The notes below the pieces were generated by a model. It had not been told where the DNA came from. It worked only from the letters and a program-made list of their open reading frames with translations, and made no database searches. Position numbers and translations under genes: made by a program. From assembly GCA_003129525.1 (NCBI GenBank), contig CP029329.1, positions 1 through 64,000 on the forward strand: 64,000 bases of DNA, in the 5' to 3' direction. This document shows positions 35,364 through 43,132 of this stretch, in pieces (the first letter of the stretch is position 1; each line of letters starts with the position of its first letter). The DNA comes from Clostridium beijerinckii. GTDB lineage: Bacteria > Bacillota > Clostridia > Clostridiales > Clostridiaceae.

Positions 35364-37604
35364 CTAAATAATATTATTAGTAACTTCAAGATATTTAGAT
35401 TTATTCCCCGTATAAAATAAAGTTAATTTGTGAAGTGCCCTAGTAGATGCAATATATAATAACCTTTTATCAAATTCAGTGTTATAGTTATTGTTATTTG
35501 CATCATAAACTATAACACAGTCAAATTCTAATCCCTTTGCCATATATACCGGTATTATCATTATTCCATTTACGCCATCATTGTTTCCACTGATAATCTT
35601 AATATTTACTTTATCTTTTAATTTTTCATAAACTTTTTCACATTCATTCATGCTCTTACACAAAACTGCTATTGACTTATAATTTAAATTCTCATACTTA
35701 GATATGCATTCAACTATTTTTTCATCTAAATCATAAGTACTATCAGCTTTTATTACTTTAGGTTCTTCTTCATGTCTTTCAAAGCTTTCTATCAGAATAT
35801 TTTTATCAAGAAATCTATTACTAAACTTGCTTATTTCATATGAGCATCTAAAGCTTTTATTCATAGAAACAGTAACATTTCTTTTTTTATTTAATATGTT
35901 TTTTACATCCTCATAAACAGATAAAGTTACTTCCTTTTCTATTGACTGACTTATATCACCTAAAATAGTGAATTTTGAATTCTTAAATAATTCCTTTAGA
36001 ATTTCAAAATGTATAGGATAATAATCTTGAGCTTCATCTACAACAACTTGCTTAATTTCTTTAAATAAATTACATCCACTCATTTTCACTTTAAGATACA
36101 TAAGTGGAAGTATATCTTCATATGATATAGTTTTTTCATAATCGCAGTTAAAACTATCTATTATAACTTCTATGTTTTCTGGTAAATTAAGCCCTTTTGA
36201 TAAATTATAAAATAAATTTTTATCTTTAAACAAAGTCTTATAAATTCTCATATAATCAACTTTAGTAAAGCTATTAATTTGATCTTTTAATTTATAAGTT
36301 TCCTTTATTGTAATTAACCTTGCTAAAGCCCTGATTTCAAATTGATGCTCAGGATATTTACTAATAAATTTTTCGAGTTTTTTTCTTCTTTTCTTTCTAA
36401 TAGGTTGAATTCTTTCAAATATCCTGTTTTCAATTATTGTTAGCTTTTTCTCAATAGACATATTTATAGTATCTTTTAGCAAAAACTCTTTAATTGAATT
36501 TCTATCTGCAATGTATATTCCATCATAATAAATATCTGTAATTTCTATCATTCTATGTTCAAAATAACATATTAATCTTTTCAGTATTATTACAAATTCT
36601 TTAGAAGCCTTAAATTCCATACTTGATTTAATGATATTTCTTCTTTTACTATCCTCAGTGCTTATTATTTCTTCTAATAATTGATTTCTAGATTTTAAAG
36701 AAATATTATTAGTAAATATTTCTTTAAATATATATTCAAATGTGACAGTTTTAATATTTTCTTCTCCAAGTTCTGGTAAAACATCACTTATATAATTTCC
36801 AAACAAATCATTAGGTGAAATTATAATGATATTATTAGAATATAATTTGTTCAATACTCCTTGATACATTAAAAAGGCAACTCTATGAAGTGCAATAGAT
36901 GTCTTTCCACTTCCAGCCACGCCTTGAACAATAAGCAAATCACTTTCATCACGAATAATAATATCCTGCTCTCTTTGTATTGTCTCAACTATGTTTTTCA
37001 TTTTCGAAGAAGTATTTTTAGCCAAAGCATTTCTAAGTGCGTCATCAACAATATTTAAATTAGAATCAATAAAATACTCTAACTTTCCATTCTTAATTTC
37101 ATATTGCCTTTTAATTGAAATTTCTCCTTTTATCTCTCCATTAGGTGCTTTGTAACTTGCACTGCCCAATTCACATCTATAAAATATACTTGCAATTGGA
37201 GATCTCCAGTCATAAACGTACACATCATAAACATCTTCATCTAGAAGGTTATTAAATCCTATATATATGTTTTCAACACTATCCTCGTCTTCTTCTTTAA
37301 AGTCTATTCTTGCAAAGTAAGGTTTACTTTGCATACTCTTATATGTGTATATCTTTTTTTCTATTTCTTCATAACCTGCTCTTTGAATATGAATAATAGA
37401 TAAATCCTGCTTTATGTCAGCCAACCTATCAATATCGTCAATATAATGTACTGAATTTTCCCACATATATCTATTCACATTCATTAGTTCCTTTTGAGCT
37501 AAAGACACCTTATTTAACTCAATCTTCAAATTTTTGTTTATAAGTGAAATAGTATTATTAAGATATAAAACTTCCTCTTTGAATTCCTTTTCATAACTAC
37601 TCAT
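35364..37604 (-). CDS. helD: HelD-like RNA polymerase-associated helicase
   Basis: A 746-residue UvrD/Rep-like SF1 ATPase of the HelD type. The N-terminal 200 residues form coiled-coil arms followed by FARIDFKEEDEDSVENIYIG and YVYDWRSPIASIFYR, specific to HelD. Walker A is VQGVAGSGKTSIALHRVAFL, Walker B VVDEAQDYYPIHFEIL, and the later motifs FRCSYEISKF, AKGLEFDCVIVYDA and LYIASTRALHKL. In Bacillus HelD removes stalled RNA polymerase from DNA. AGGAGGG lies before the ATG. It is monocistronic. Confidence 0.9.
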   Translation of the reverse strand: MSSYEKEFKEEVLYLNNTISLINKNLKIELNKVSLAQKELMNVNRYMWENSVHYIDDIDRLADIKQDLSIIHIQRAGYEEIEKKIYTYKSMQSKPYFARIDFKEEDEDSVENIYIGFNNLLDEDVYDVYVYDWRSPIASIFYRCELGSASYKAPNGEIKGEISIKRQYEIKNGKLEYFIDSNLNIVDDALRNALAKNTSSKMKNIVETIQREQDIIIRDESDLLIVQGVAGSGKTSIALHRVAFLMYQGVLNKLYSNNIIIISPNDLFGNYISDVLPELGEENIKTVTFEYIFKEIFTNNISLKSRNQLLEEIISTEDSKRRNIIKSSMEFKASKEFVIILKRLICYFEHRMIEITDIYYDGIYIADRNSIKEFLLKDTINMSIEKKLTIIENRIFERIQPIRKKRRKKLEKFISKYPEHQFEIRALARLITIKETYKLKDQINSFTKVDYMRIYKTLFKDKNLFYNLSKGLNLPENIEVIIDSFNCDYEKTISYEDILPLMYLKVKMSGCNLFKEIKQVVVDEAQDYYPIHFEILKELFKNSKFTILGDISQSIEKEVTLSVYEDVKNILNKKRNVTVSMNKSFRCSYEISKFSNRFLDKNILIESFERHEEEPKVIKADSTYDLDEKIVECISKYENLNYKSIAVLCKSMNECEKVYEKLKDKVNIKIISGNNDGVNGIMIIPVYMAKGLEFDCVIVYDANNNNYNTEFDKRLLYIASTRALHKLTLFYTGNKSKYLEVTNNII

Positions 37605-37864
37605 AAAAAACTAACCCTCCTCATTTAATGGAAATCTCCCAAGTTTTGTAGGCCTTATAACTATATATTTTTAATAAAACCTAACGTATTCTAAGCTCGA
37701 GATACACAATTTACTCATGGCTATTTTATTAATAATCCTTCATTTTTTTCACACTCCATATTTTTTTAAATTTTCTATTGACATTCATATCTATTTTGCT
37801 GTATAATTATTATGATATTATAAATATAATCGTTACTTTTATGTCCAATTTTAATTGTAGTTTA

Positions 37865-37937
37865 AAATCCTATTTAAGTAAAGCTTAAATAGGATTTATC
37901 TTTTTATAAGGCACCTACATTTATGTAAGTGCCTTAT
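37865..37937. terminator. Two hairpins between helD and the YitT-like gene
   Basis: AAATCCTATTTAAG/CTTAAATAGGATTT (37865-37897) and ATAAGGCAC/GTGCCTTAT (37906-37937) with A/T flanks. They should end the minus-strand YitT-type transcript. The rest of the 37605-37972 gap shows nothing. Confidence 0.7.
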
Positions 37938-37972
37938 AAAAACTTTATATTAAATTTTCTCTATATTAAATA

Positions 37973-38830
37973 CTAATGTATTGCTTTTTTCGTATACTTT
38001 TTACCAGTACCCTCAACGCTTGTAATTGTAATTAGAGCATCTTCATCAAGATCATTTACAATGCTTTTTATTTTCGCCACCTCAAGCCTTGATATAACTA
38101 CATATATAACATCTGTTTCAGCACCACTATAAGCACCTTTTCCCTCTAATAAAGTGATTCCTCTACCAAGTCTATCCATTATTGCTTCAGAAATATCTTT
38201 ATTCTTATCCGAAACAATAATTACTGCCTTTGATTCTTCCAGACCTTCAACAGTTATATCTATAGCCTTAAATGCAATAAAATATGCTATTAAAGAATAC
38301 ATGGCCCTATCCCAGCCAAATAAAAAACCTGAAATTCCGAGTATGAAGAAATTAATAATCATAACTATTTCTCCAATGGAAAATGCACTTCTTTTTTCTA
38401 TAATAATAGCGATTATTTCTGTTCCATCTAAAGAACCACCATTTCTTATAATTAAACCTACGCCCACGCCTAATATAATGCCTCCAAATATAGTTGCTAG
38501 AAGAGTATCTTGTGTTATACCTGCAACAGGATGTAATAAACTTACACCAATTGAAAAACATATTACTGAAAATATGGTTGAAAGAGCAAATGTCTTACCT
38601 ATTTGTCTATAACCTATAATTACAAAAGGTAAATTAAATATGAATATAAATATTCCTAATTGAATATTGGTTAGGTAACTTACCATTATTGATATTCCAG
38701 TTATTCCACCATCAATTATATTATTAGGTATTAAAAATATTTCAAGCCCTATTGATGCTAAAGCTGCTCCTAATATCATAAAAAACACTCTGCTAAGTTT
38801 AATTAAAATATCACTAATCTTTTTTTTCAT
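37973..38830 (-). CDS. YitT-family membrane protein (DUF161 + DUF2179)
   Basis: A 285-residue protein: six hydrophobic helices (FFMILGAALASIGLEIFLIP, NNIIDGGITGISIM and GLIIRNGGSLDGTEIIAIII are the family core) followed by a cytoplasmic DUF2179 domain (GRGITLLEGKGAYSGAETDV, IYVVISRLEVAKIKSIV). The family is widespread in Firmicutes and of unknown function; transport has been proposed. GGGAGG precedes the ATG. It is monocistronic. Confidence 0.88.
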   Translation of the reverse strand: MKKKISDILIKLSRVFFMILGAALASIGLEIFLIPNNIIDGGITGISIMVSYLTNIQLGIFIFIFNLPFVIIGYRQIGKTFALSTIFSVICFSIGVSLLHPVAGITQDTLLATIFGGIILGVGVGLIIRNGGSLDGTEIIAIIIEKRSAFSIGEIVMIINFFILGISGFLFGWDRAMYSLIAYFIAFKAIDITVEGLEESKAVIIVSDKNKDISEAIMDRLGRGITLLEGKGAYSGAETDVIYVVISRLEVAKIKSIVNDLDEDALITITSVEGTGKKYTKKAIH

Positions 38831-39043
38831 AGAATTCCTCCCTTATTTAAATAATATATTGCATATGTTCTTTGAAACTATGTTATTTTAATTATAACAT
38901 AATTTTAAGTTCCATATTTTTACCATTAAAATATTTACACTTTGTTAACTTTATCCAGAGTATATCTATAATTTAAATATATACATTTCTAGAAATGCCT
39001 TATAAATATATCAAAAAACCCGCTCTCCTAATGATTCTATCCA

Positions 39044-39910
39044 TTAAAGTCTTCTGTCCTCTTCTTGCTTTAGTTTATTTGTATTTTCATAATAGTTTAT
39101 TTGATTTAATAATTTTTCTTTATCTCTAGGTAAATTTCCACTTAACGAAATATAATTTGAGGCATGATTACATCTAAATACTATTGTCTCTTTTACATTA
39201 ATATGCTCAATTAAAAGTTTAATTTCATTTAAAACTTCTTTGTCATTTAAAATTTCAAATTCTTTATTCAAAATTTTATTATACAAAATAGTTTCTTTCT
39301 CAACCATAAGAGTCAATACTCCTAAGTAATCTGGAGTCATACTACTCATTATTTCACCAGTTCCAATTGCATGACGTTTACTCTTTTCTTTTCCGCCAAT
39401 ACCAGCTATAACCGTTACTGATAGTAATATATTTGCCTCCTTAACCCTCTTTGCAGCTTTAATTAGATCTTCACTACTTACGCCTTTATTTATATCATTT
39501 AAAATCTCATCATTTCCACTTTCAACTCCCATATATATCATTGATAATCCTAAGTCTTTAAGATCACTTAATTCTTGTGGAGTTTTAAGTAATATAGATT
39601 TAGGAGAACCATAGAGAGTAACCCTACTACATTCTGGAAACAACTTTTTTATATATGCTAATATTTCTTTTAAATCCTCTGCTTTAATAATCAGAGCATC
39701 TCCATCAGCTAAAAATATTCTTTCCACGTGTCCATATATTTGTCTAAAATGATTTATATCATCTTTAATTTTTTCTAATGCTTTTATTGTAAACTTCTTA
39801 GATTTATACATGTTACAAAAGCTACATTTATTGTGAGAGCATCCTAAAGTTGCTTGTATTATAAGGCTATTACTTTCACTAGGTGGTCTGTATAATGGGT
39901 AATCGTACAT
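39044..39910 (-). CDS. Radical SAM protein
   Basis: A 288-residue radical SAM enzyme with the cluster motif GCSHNKCSFCNMYKSKKF (Cys at C-x4-C-x2-C spacing, about residues 24-31), FLADGDALII in place of the GGE motif, TLYGSPKSIL and IYMGVESGNDEILNDINKG. The C-x4-C-x2-C spacing differs from the usual C-x3-C-x2-C. It belongs to the Elp3/HemN-like B12-independent group often annotated only as radical SAM. GGAGGAAA lies before ATG 39910. The reaction is unknown. Confidence 0.85.
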   Translation of the reverse strand: MYDYPLYRPPSESNSLIIQATLGCSHNKCSFCNMYKSKKFTIKALEKIKDDINHFRQIYGHVERIFLADGDALIIKAEDLKEILAYIKKLFPECSRVTLYGSPKSILLKTPQELSDLKDLGLSMIYMGVESGNDEILNDINKGVSSEDLIKAAKRVKEANILLSVTVIAGIGGKEKSKRHAIGTGEIMSSMTPDYLGVLTLMVEKETILYNKILNKEFEILNDKEVLNEIKLLIEHINVKETIVFRCNHASNYISLSGNLPRDKEKLLNQINYYENTNKLKQEEDRRL

Positions 39911-39971
39911 AAAGTTTCCTCCTCTCATATTTTCGTTGCCTATTCTTTAGATACTTATATTATAACAAAAA

Positions 39972-40005
39972 AACTACCTAATTATATTTTTATAACTAAG
40001 TAGTT
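39972..40005 (-). terminator. Terminator after the KASIII-like gene
   Basis: AACTACCTAA pairs with CTAAGTAGTT (one bulge), followed on the minus strand by a seven-T run. Confidence 0.75.
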
Positions 40006-40158
40006 CTATTTTTTGTATACATATCCTTCGTCTAAATTCAACACCTATTTCATCATTTGTATTTTTTTATAATTTATCTTTATATATTCACCTTAAATCA
40101 TTTAACGTAAACCTTTGATAAATTACTCTTTATCTAAGTTTTATTTATTTTCTTAGAT

Positions 40159-41145
40159 TTAATATTTATATAGCATTGCTATACTCTCAGAACCAGATCC
40201 AATTGTCCAAAATACTATATAATCGCCTCTTTTAACTTTACCTTGTTTTATAGATTCATATAATGCTATAAAAGGACTGCTAGTACCAGTATACCCATAC
40301 TTATCACCTATATAAATACTTTTATCTTCATCTATATCCATAAGTTCTCTTATGGTTTTTATATTTACAAGTGCAAACTGTGAAAAACAAAACATACTAA
40401 CGTCATTATTTGTTAATCCATTTTCTTTTACCATTCTTGTCATAATATCCACAGCTGGATAAACACAAGCTCCGCCATTAAATGGTACCCAATTCAAATA
40501 AAGTTCGTCCACATCTTGTGACTTGAAGAAACTTGAAAATCCCTGACTTGGATACATAACATTGTGACTCTCTTCTGTATTTATATAGTATTCAGTATCA
40601 ACTACTCCACAATCCTCATCTACTTTTTCTAAAATTATTGCACATGAAGTATGTCCATAATTACCATAACAAAGTTCATTATTAGAATCAGTAAGAGAGT
40701 GTACATCATCACACCCAACAATTAAAGCTCTTTTTGCACGTTTTGAAGACATTAAGTAATTTGATACATGTTCTAAAGCAACAGTCATACCCGCACAATT
40801 AGCATTCATATCAAAGCACATTACGTTTCTTCCTAAATTTAATTCTTTATGCAACAGAATTGATGTTGGTGGTGCTATATATTCTGATAGTATAGAAGAA
40901 TAAACTAACACATCTATGTCATTACCCATCAAATTTGCTTTGTCTAATGCAGACTTTGCGACTTTTGCAGCTAAAGATAATGTTGTCTCCTCTTCATCAA
41001 ACATAAATCTCTTATCTCTACCCATTACATCTGATAACAAATGTTTTACATTCTTATCTTGCCTTTCAAAATGCTTTAAATAAACATCATTTGAAACAAT
41101 CTTAGAAGCACGACAAATGTCAATACAGCTTAATTTTATTCCCAT
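40159..41145 (-). CDS. KASIII-like protein with incomplete catalytic triad
   Basis: A 328-residue thiolase-fold protein related to beta-ketoacyl-ACP synthase III. The nucleophile Cys117 is present (DMNANCAGMTVALE). The His of the usual HQAN motif is replaced by Ser255 (FSQFALVN), and the Asn of the usual GNTSAAS by Tyr285 (KYGYTGTSSPF). So Cys remains but His and Asn are lost. Decarboxylative condensation is unlikely; acyl transfer or a binding role is possible. The start at 41145 has GAAGGAG upstream. It lies downstream of a c-di-GMP-type riboswitch, a STAS-like gene and a conserved RNA-like element. Confidence 0.8.
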   Translation of the reverse strand: MGIKLSCIDICRASKIVSNDVYLKHFERQDKNVKHLLSDVMGRDKRFMFDEEETTLSLAAKVAKSALDKANLMGNDIDVLVYSSILSEYIAPPTSILLHKELNLGRNVMCFDMNANCAGMTVALEHVSNYLMSSKRAKRALIVGCDDVHSLTDSNNELCYGNYGHTSCAIILEKVDEDCGVVDTEYYINTEESHNVMYPSQGFSSFFKSQDVDELYLNWVPFNGGACVYPAVDIMTRMVKENGLTNNDVSMFCFSQFALVNIKTIRELMDIDEDKSIYIGDKYGYTGTSSPFIALYESIKQGKVKRGDYIVFWTIGSGSESIAMLYKY

Positions 41146-41197
41146 ATAAATCTCCTTCAATACCAAAAGTAACTATAATCTATATTAATATATAGGT

Positions 41198-41283
41198 TTC
41201 AGTTTTAATTCTTCGGCAAATTAAGATACTGTTACCTAATTGATGTAAATTGTTTCTTGCAACATATATATTACAATTTATTA
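41198..41283 (-). ncRNA. Conserved structured leader element (copy Y) before the KASIII-like gene
   Basis: About 83 bases nearly identical (roughly 90%) to 63111-63190. The core reads CATCAATTAGGTAACAGTAT then CTTAATTTGCCGAAGA. It can fold with a closing stem TATATGTTGCA/TGAAACCTATATA and an inner GGTAA/TTGCC stem with a 12-base conserved loop. The same inner pair is GGTAG/CTGCC in the other copy, so one base pair covaries. I know no RNA family that matches; it is called from comparison inside this window only. Confidence 0.5.
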
Positions 41284-41285
41284 AC

Positions 41286-41618
41286 CTAAACTACTTCTAG
41301 ATTAAGACCTACATTTCTAGCTACCCTTGATAATTGCATTTTTAAAGTAACATTGTTACCTACTTTTGCTACAACCTTTTTAAAAGCACAATCTTTATAC
41401 ATTTTAAAACATCCTTCTAGCATTGGTAACATTTCTGGCTTTGAAACCCTTAATTCGTTTGCATCAAAAGATAAAATAAATTCTGAAGCTTGTATAGTAG
41501 ATAATGTTGCTGTAAATTCTTTAACAAAGCCGTTAGCATCCTCAGGTTCAAACATTCCTCCTATTGTTACATTTAATTGCTTATTTGTCTTATCCAAAGA
41601 CATGTTGTACTTTTTCAT
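41286..41618 (-). CDS. Small STAS-like protein, function unknown
   Basis: A 110-residue protein starting MKKYNMSLDKTNKQLNVTIG, with FILSFDANELRVSKPEMLPM and LSRVARNVGLNLEVV at the end. The alternating beta/alpha pattern and length resemble a STAS/SpoIIAA-type domain, but no phosphorylatable Ser is evident, so the assignment is weak. The start at 41618 has GGGATG upstream. It is the first gene after the riboswitch and terminator hairpin at 41695-41844 and precedes the KASIII-like gene, suggesting a shared role under cyclic-dinucleotide control. Confidence 0.6.
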   Translation of the reverse strand: MKKYNMSLDKTNKQLNVTIGGMFEPEDANGFVKEFTATLSTIQASEFILSFDANELRVSKPEMLPMLEGCFKMYKDCAFKKVVAKVGNNVTLKMQLSRVARNVGLNLEVV

Positions 41619-41694
41619 AATTAACATCCCAGCCTTTCATTTATTTAAAATATTATTTGTAATCATATACACTTCTTATTTTTTGAAATTAAAA

Positions 41695-41721
41695 GGTGTC
41701 TATTAATTAATAATAGACACC
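41695..41721 (-). terminator. Expression-platform hairpin of the riboswitch
   Basis: GGTGTCTATTA and TAATAGACACC form a perfect stem followed on the minus strand by CTTTTAATTT, between the aptamer and the STAS-like gene. It suits transcription attenuation. Confidence 0.7.
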
Positions 41722-41748
41722 AAAATATAAGTATACATATTGATTCTT

Positions 41749-41844
41749 ATAAATACATTTCGGCAACCTGGCAATCATAGAGAAATATTTCTCTTTAGAC
41801 CCATAGCTTTGCGACCTTACCTCTCGATAAGTGTGCTATTATCA
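41749..41844 (-). ncRNA. Cyclic di-GMP-I (GEMM-I) type riboswitch
   Basis: The minus strand carries the conserved core GGTCGCAAAGCTATGGGTCT followed by AAAG, and GATTGCCAGGTTGCCGAA near the 3' end. The P1b helix CTTATC/GGTAAG is capped by GAGA, a GNRA tetraloop that would dock in its receptor. The 5' strand reads ATAGCACAC where the family usually has GGGCAAACC, so the base that separates c-di-GMP from cGAMP binders is uncertain; by hand alignment it may be A. It leads into the STAS-like and KASIII-like genes. Confidence 0.8.
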
Positions 41845-41963
41845 GTGTACATGATATAATAATTTTACACCTATATTTTCCAAACTTCAATAGCAATATA
41901 CCGTTTTTTACAAGTATCATCATTTTTATACAATTTTAACATTGCATTTAATGGTATTTTTCC

Positions 41964-42935
41964 CTACAATTTTATTACAAAAAGGGATTCTTTAAACTCC
42001 TTCTTAATAATTAAAAAATCCTCTAAATCATTTAAAAATTGGAATAACAATGCTCTATTTTCAAATTCATTTCTGTTCTTTGGCAATTCCATGTCTTTAT
42101 AATCTTTTCTAAGTAAATTTAATTTATCAATAAGTTCAATACAATCATTATCCTCATGGATATTCATTGCAACATCATTTGTAAACTCTGATAATATACT
42201 AGTTTGTTCATATTTCATATAAAATCTTGAGAAATGCCTTTGCATTCTTTTTATAGCATCTAATTGTATTGCTCTCATATGTATATAACTCACATAATAA
42301 TCATTATTCGTAAATAAATGATTGTTATTTATTATTTGTGCCATAACTTTAGTATTCTTAATTAATTTTTCAGCGTTTAAGACTACTTCTTGTTCATAAA
42401 ATGGCACTGTTTGAGTGACTAAGCTCACTGCCATATCAGATAATATTGCTCTAAAATAGTCTTCTATCCGAGCCTTATTTTTTTCAAAGTTATCCTCTAA
42501 TGATACTGAATATAAGTTAAATATCATTGCAACTCCAATTCCTATTATAGTTAAACCTGCTTCATTTATAATCCAAGAAGCATTAATATTTGTACTCATT
42601 AAAAGATGTGTTGATAATACTGCTCCAATAACCATGCCATCGCTTATTTTTAAAACCTTAGTTGTTTGTATAAAAATAAGTAGAAATAATCCAAATACGA
42701 GTGCATTATTTCCAAGCACCACATAAAGTGCATAAGATAAAAATATCGCTATAGTAGATGAAATTATTCTCCTACCACCAATTACCAGTGCCTCTTTCTT
42801 CGTATCTTGAATACTAAGTATTGCAATTATTCCCGAAGTCACACCAAATTCTAACCCCATATAATTTGATATAATTATTGCTATTGTAGCTGACAAAGCC
42901 ATTTTAACCGCTTTAGATTGTAAATATTTTATCAC
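41964..42935 (-). CDS. Aromatic acid exporter (ArAE/DUF939) family membrane protein
   Basis: A 323-residue protein with six N-terminal helices (ALSATIAIIISNYMGLEFGV, IIAILSIQDTKKEAL and GGRRIISSTIAIFLSYALYV are the family signature) and a soluble helical C-terminal half (from about 150) as in the ArAE_1 plus C-terminal domain architecture. Relatives export aromatic acids or are of unknown function in Firmicutes. The riboswitch downstream reads away from it on the same strand, so the two are separate units. Confidence 0.82.
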   Translation of the reverse strand: MIKYLQSKAVKMALSATIAIIISNYMGLEFGVTSGIIAILSIQDTKKEALVIGGRRIISSTIAIFLSYALYVVLGNNALVFGLFLLIFIQTTKVLKISDGMVIGAVLSTHLLMSTNINASWIINEAGLTIIGIGVAMIFNLYSVSLEDNFEKNKARIEDYFRAILSDMAVSLVTQTVPFYEQEVVLNAEKLIKNTKVMAQIINNNHLFTNNDYYVSYIHMRAIQLDAIKRMQRHFSRFYMKYEQTSILSEFTNDVAMNIHEDNDCIELIDKLNLLRKDYKDMELPKNRNEFENRALLFQFLNDLEDFLIIKKEFKESLFVIKL

Positions 42936-43047
42936 TTGTTAATTGCCCCCACTCCCATAATAATATGTTGTTTTTTCTATTTATTCTATTATAAACTATA
43001 TTTTGTTTTATGAATGTATATATTTTGATTATTTTTACATTGTATAT

Positions 43048-43080
43048 ATGCGCATCCCCTTATTTCGGCGGGATATACCT
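43048..43080. mobile_element. MITE-like element, copy D (one end only)
   Basis: ATGCGCATCCCCTTATTTCG followed by GCGGGATATACCTGC matches the outer 30 bases of copies A and C. Only this end is found, in the gap between the ArAE-like and GH2 genes. Confidence 0.55.
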
Positions 43081-43096
43081 GCAAGTCTATACAGTG

Positions 43097-43126
43097 AAAA
43101 AGGTAGCTGATTTTCAGCTACCTTTT
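43097..43126 (-). terminator. Terminator after the GH2 gene
   Basis: AAAAAGGTAGCTG pairs with CAGCTACCTTTT, 7 bases past the stop. Confidence 0.88.
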
Positions 43127-43132
43127 GAGTCT

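Noticed and set aside
40159..41145. Housekeeping FabH of fatty acid synthesis
   Set aside because: Catalytic His and Asn are replaced and no fab genes are adjacent.
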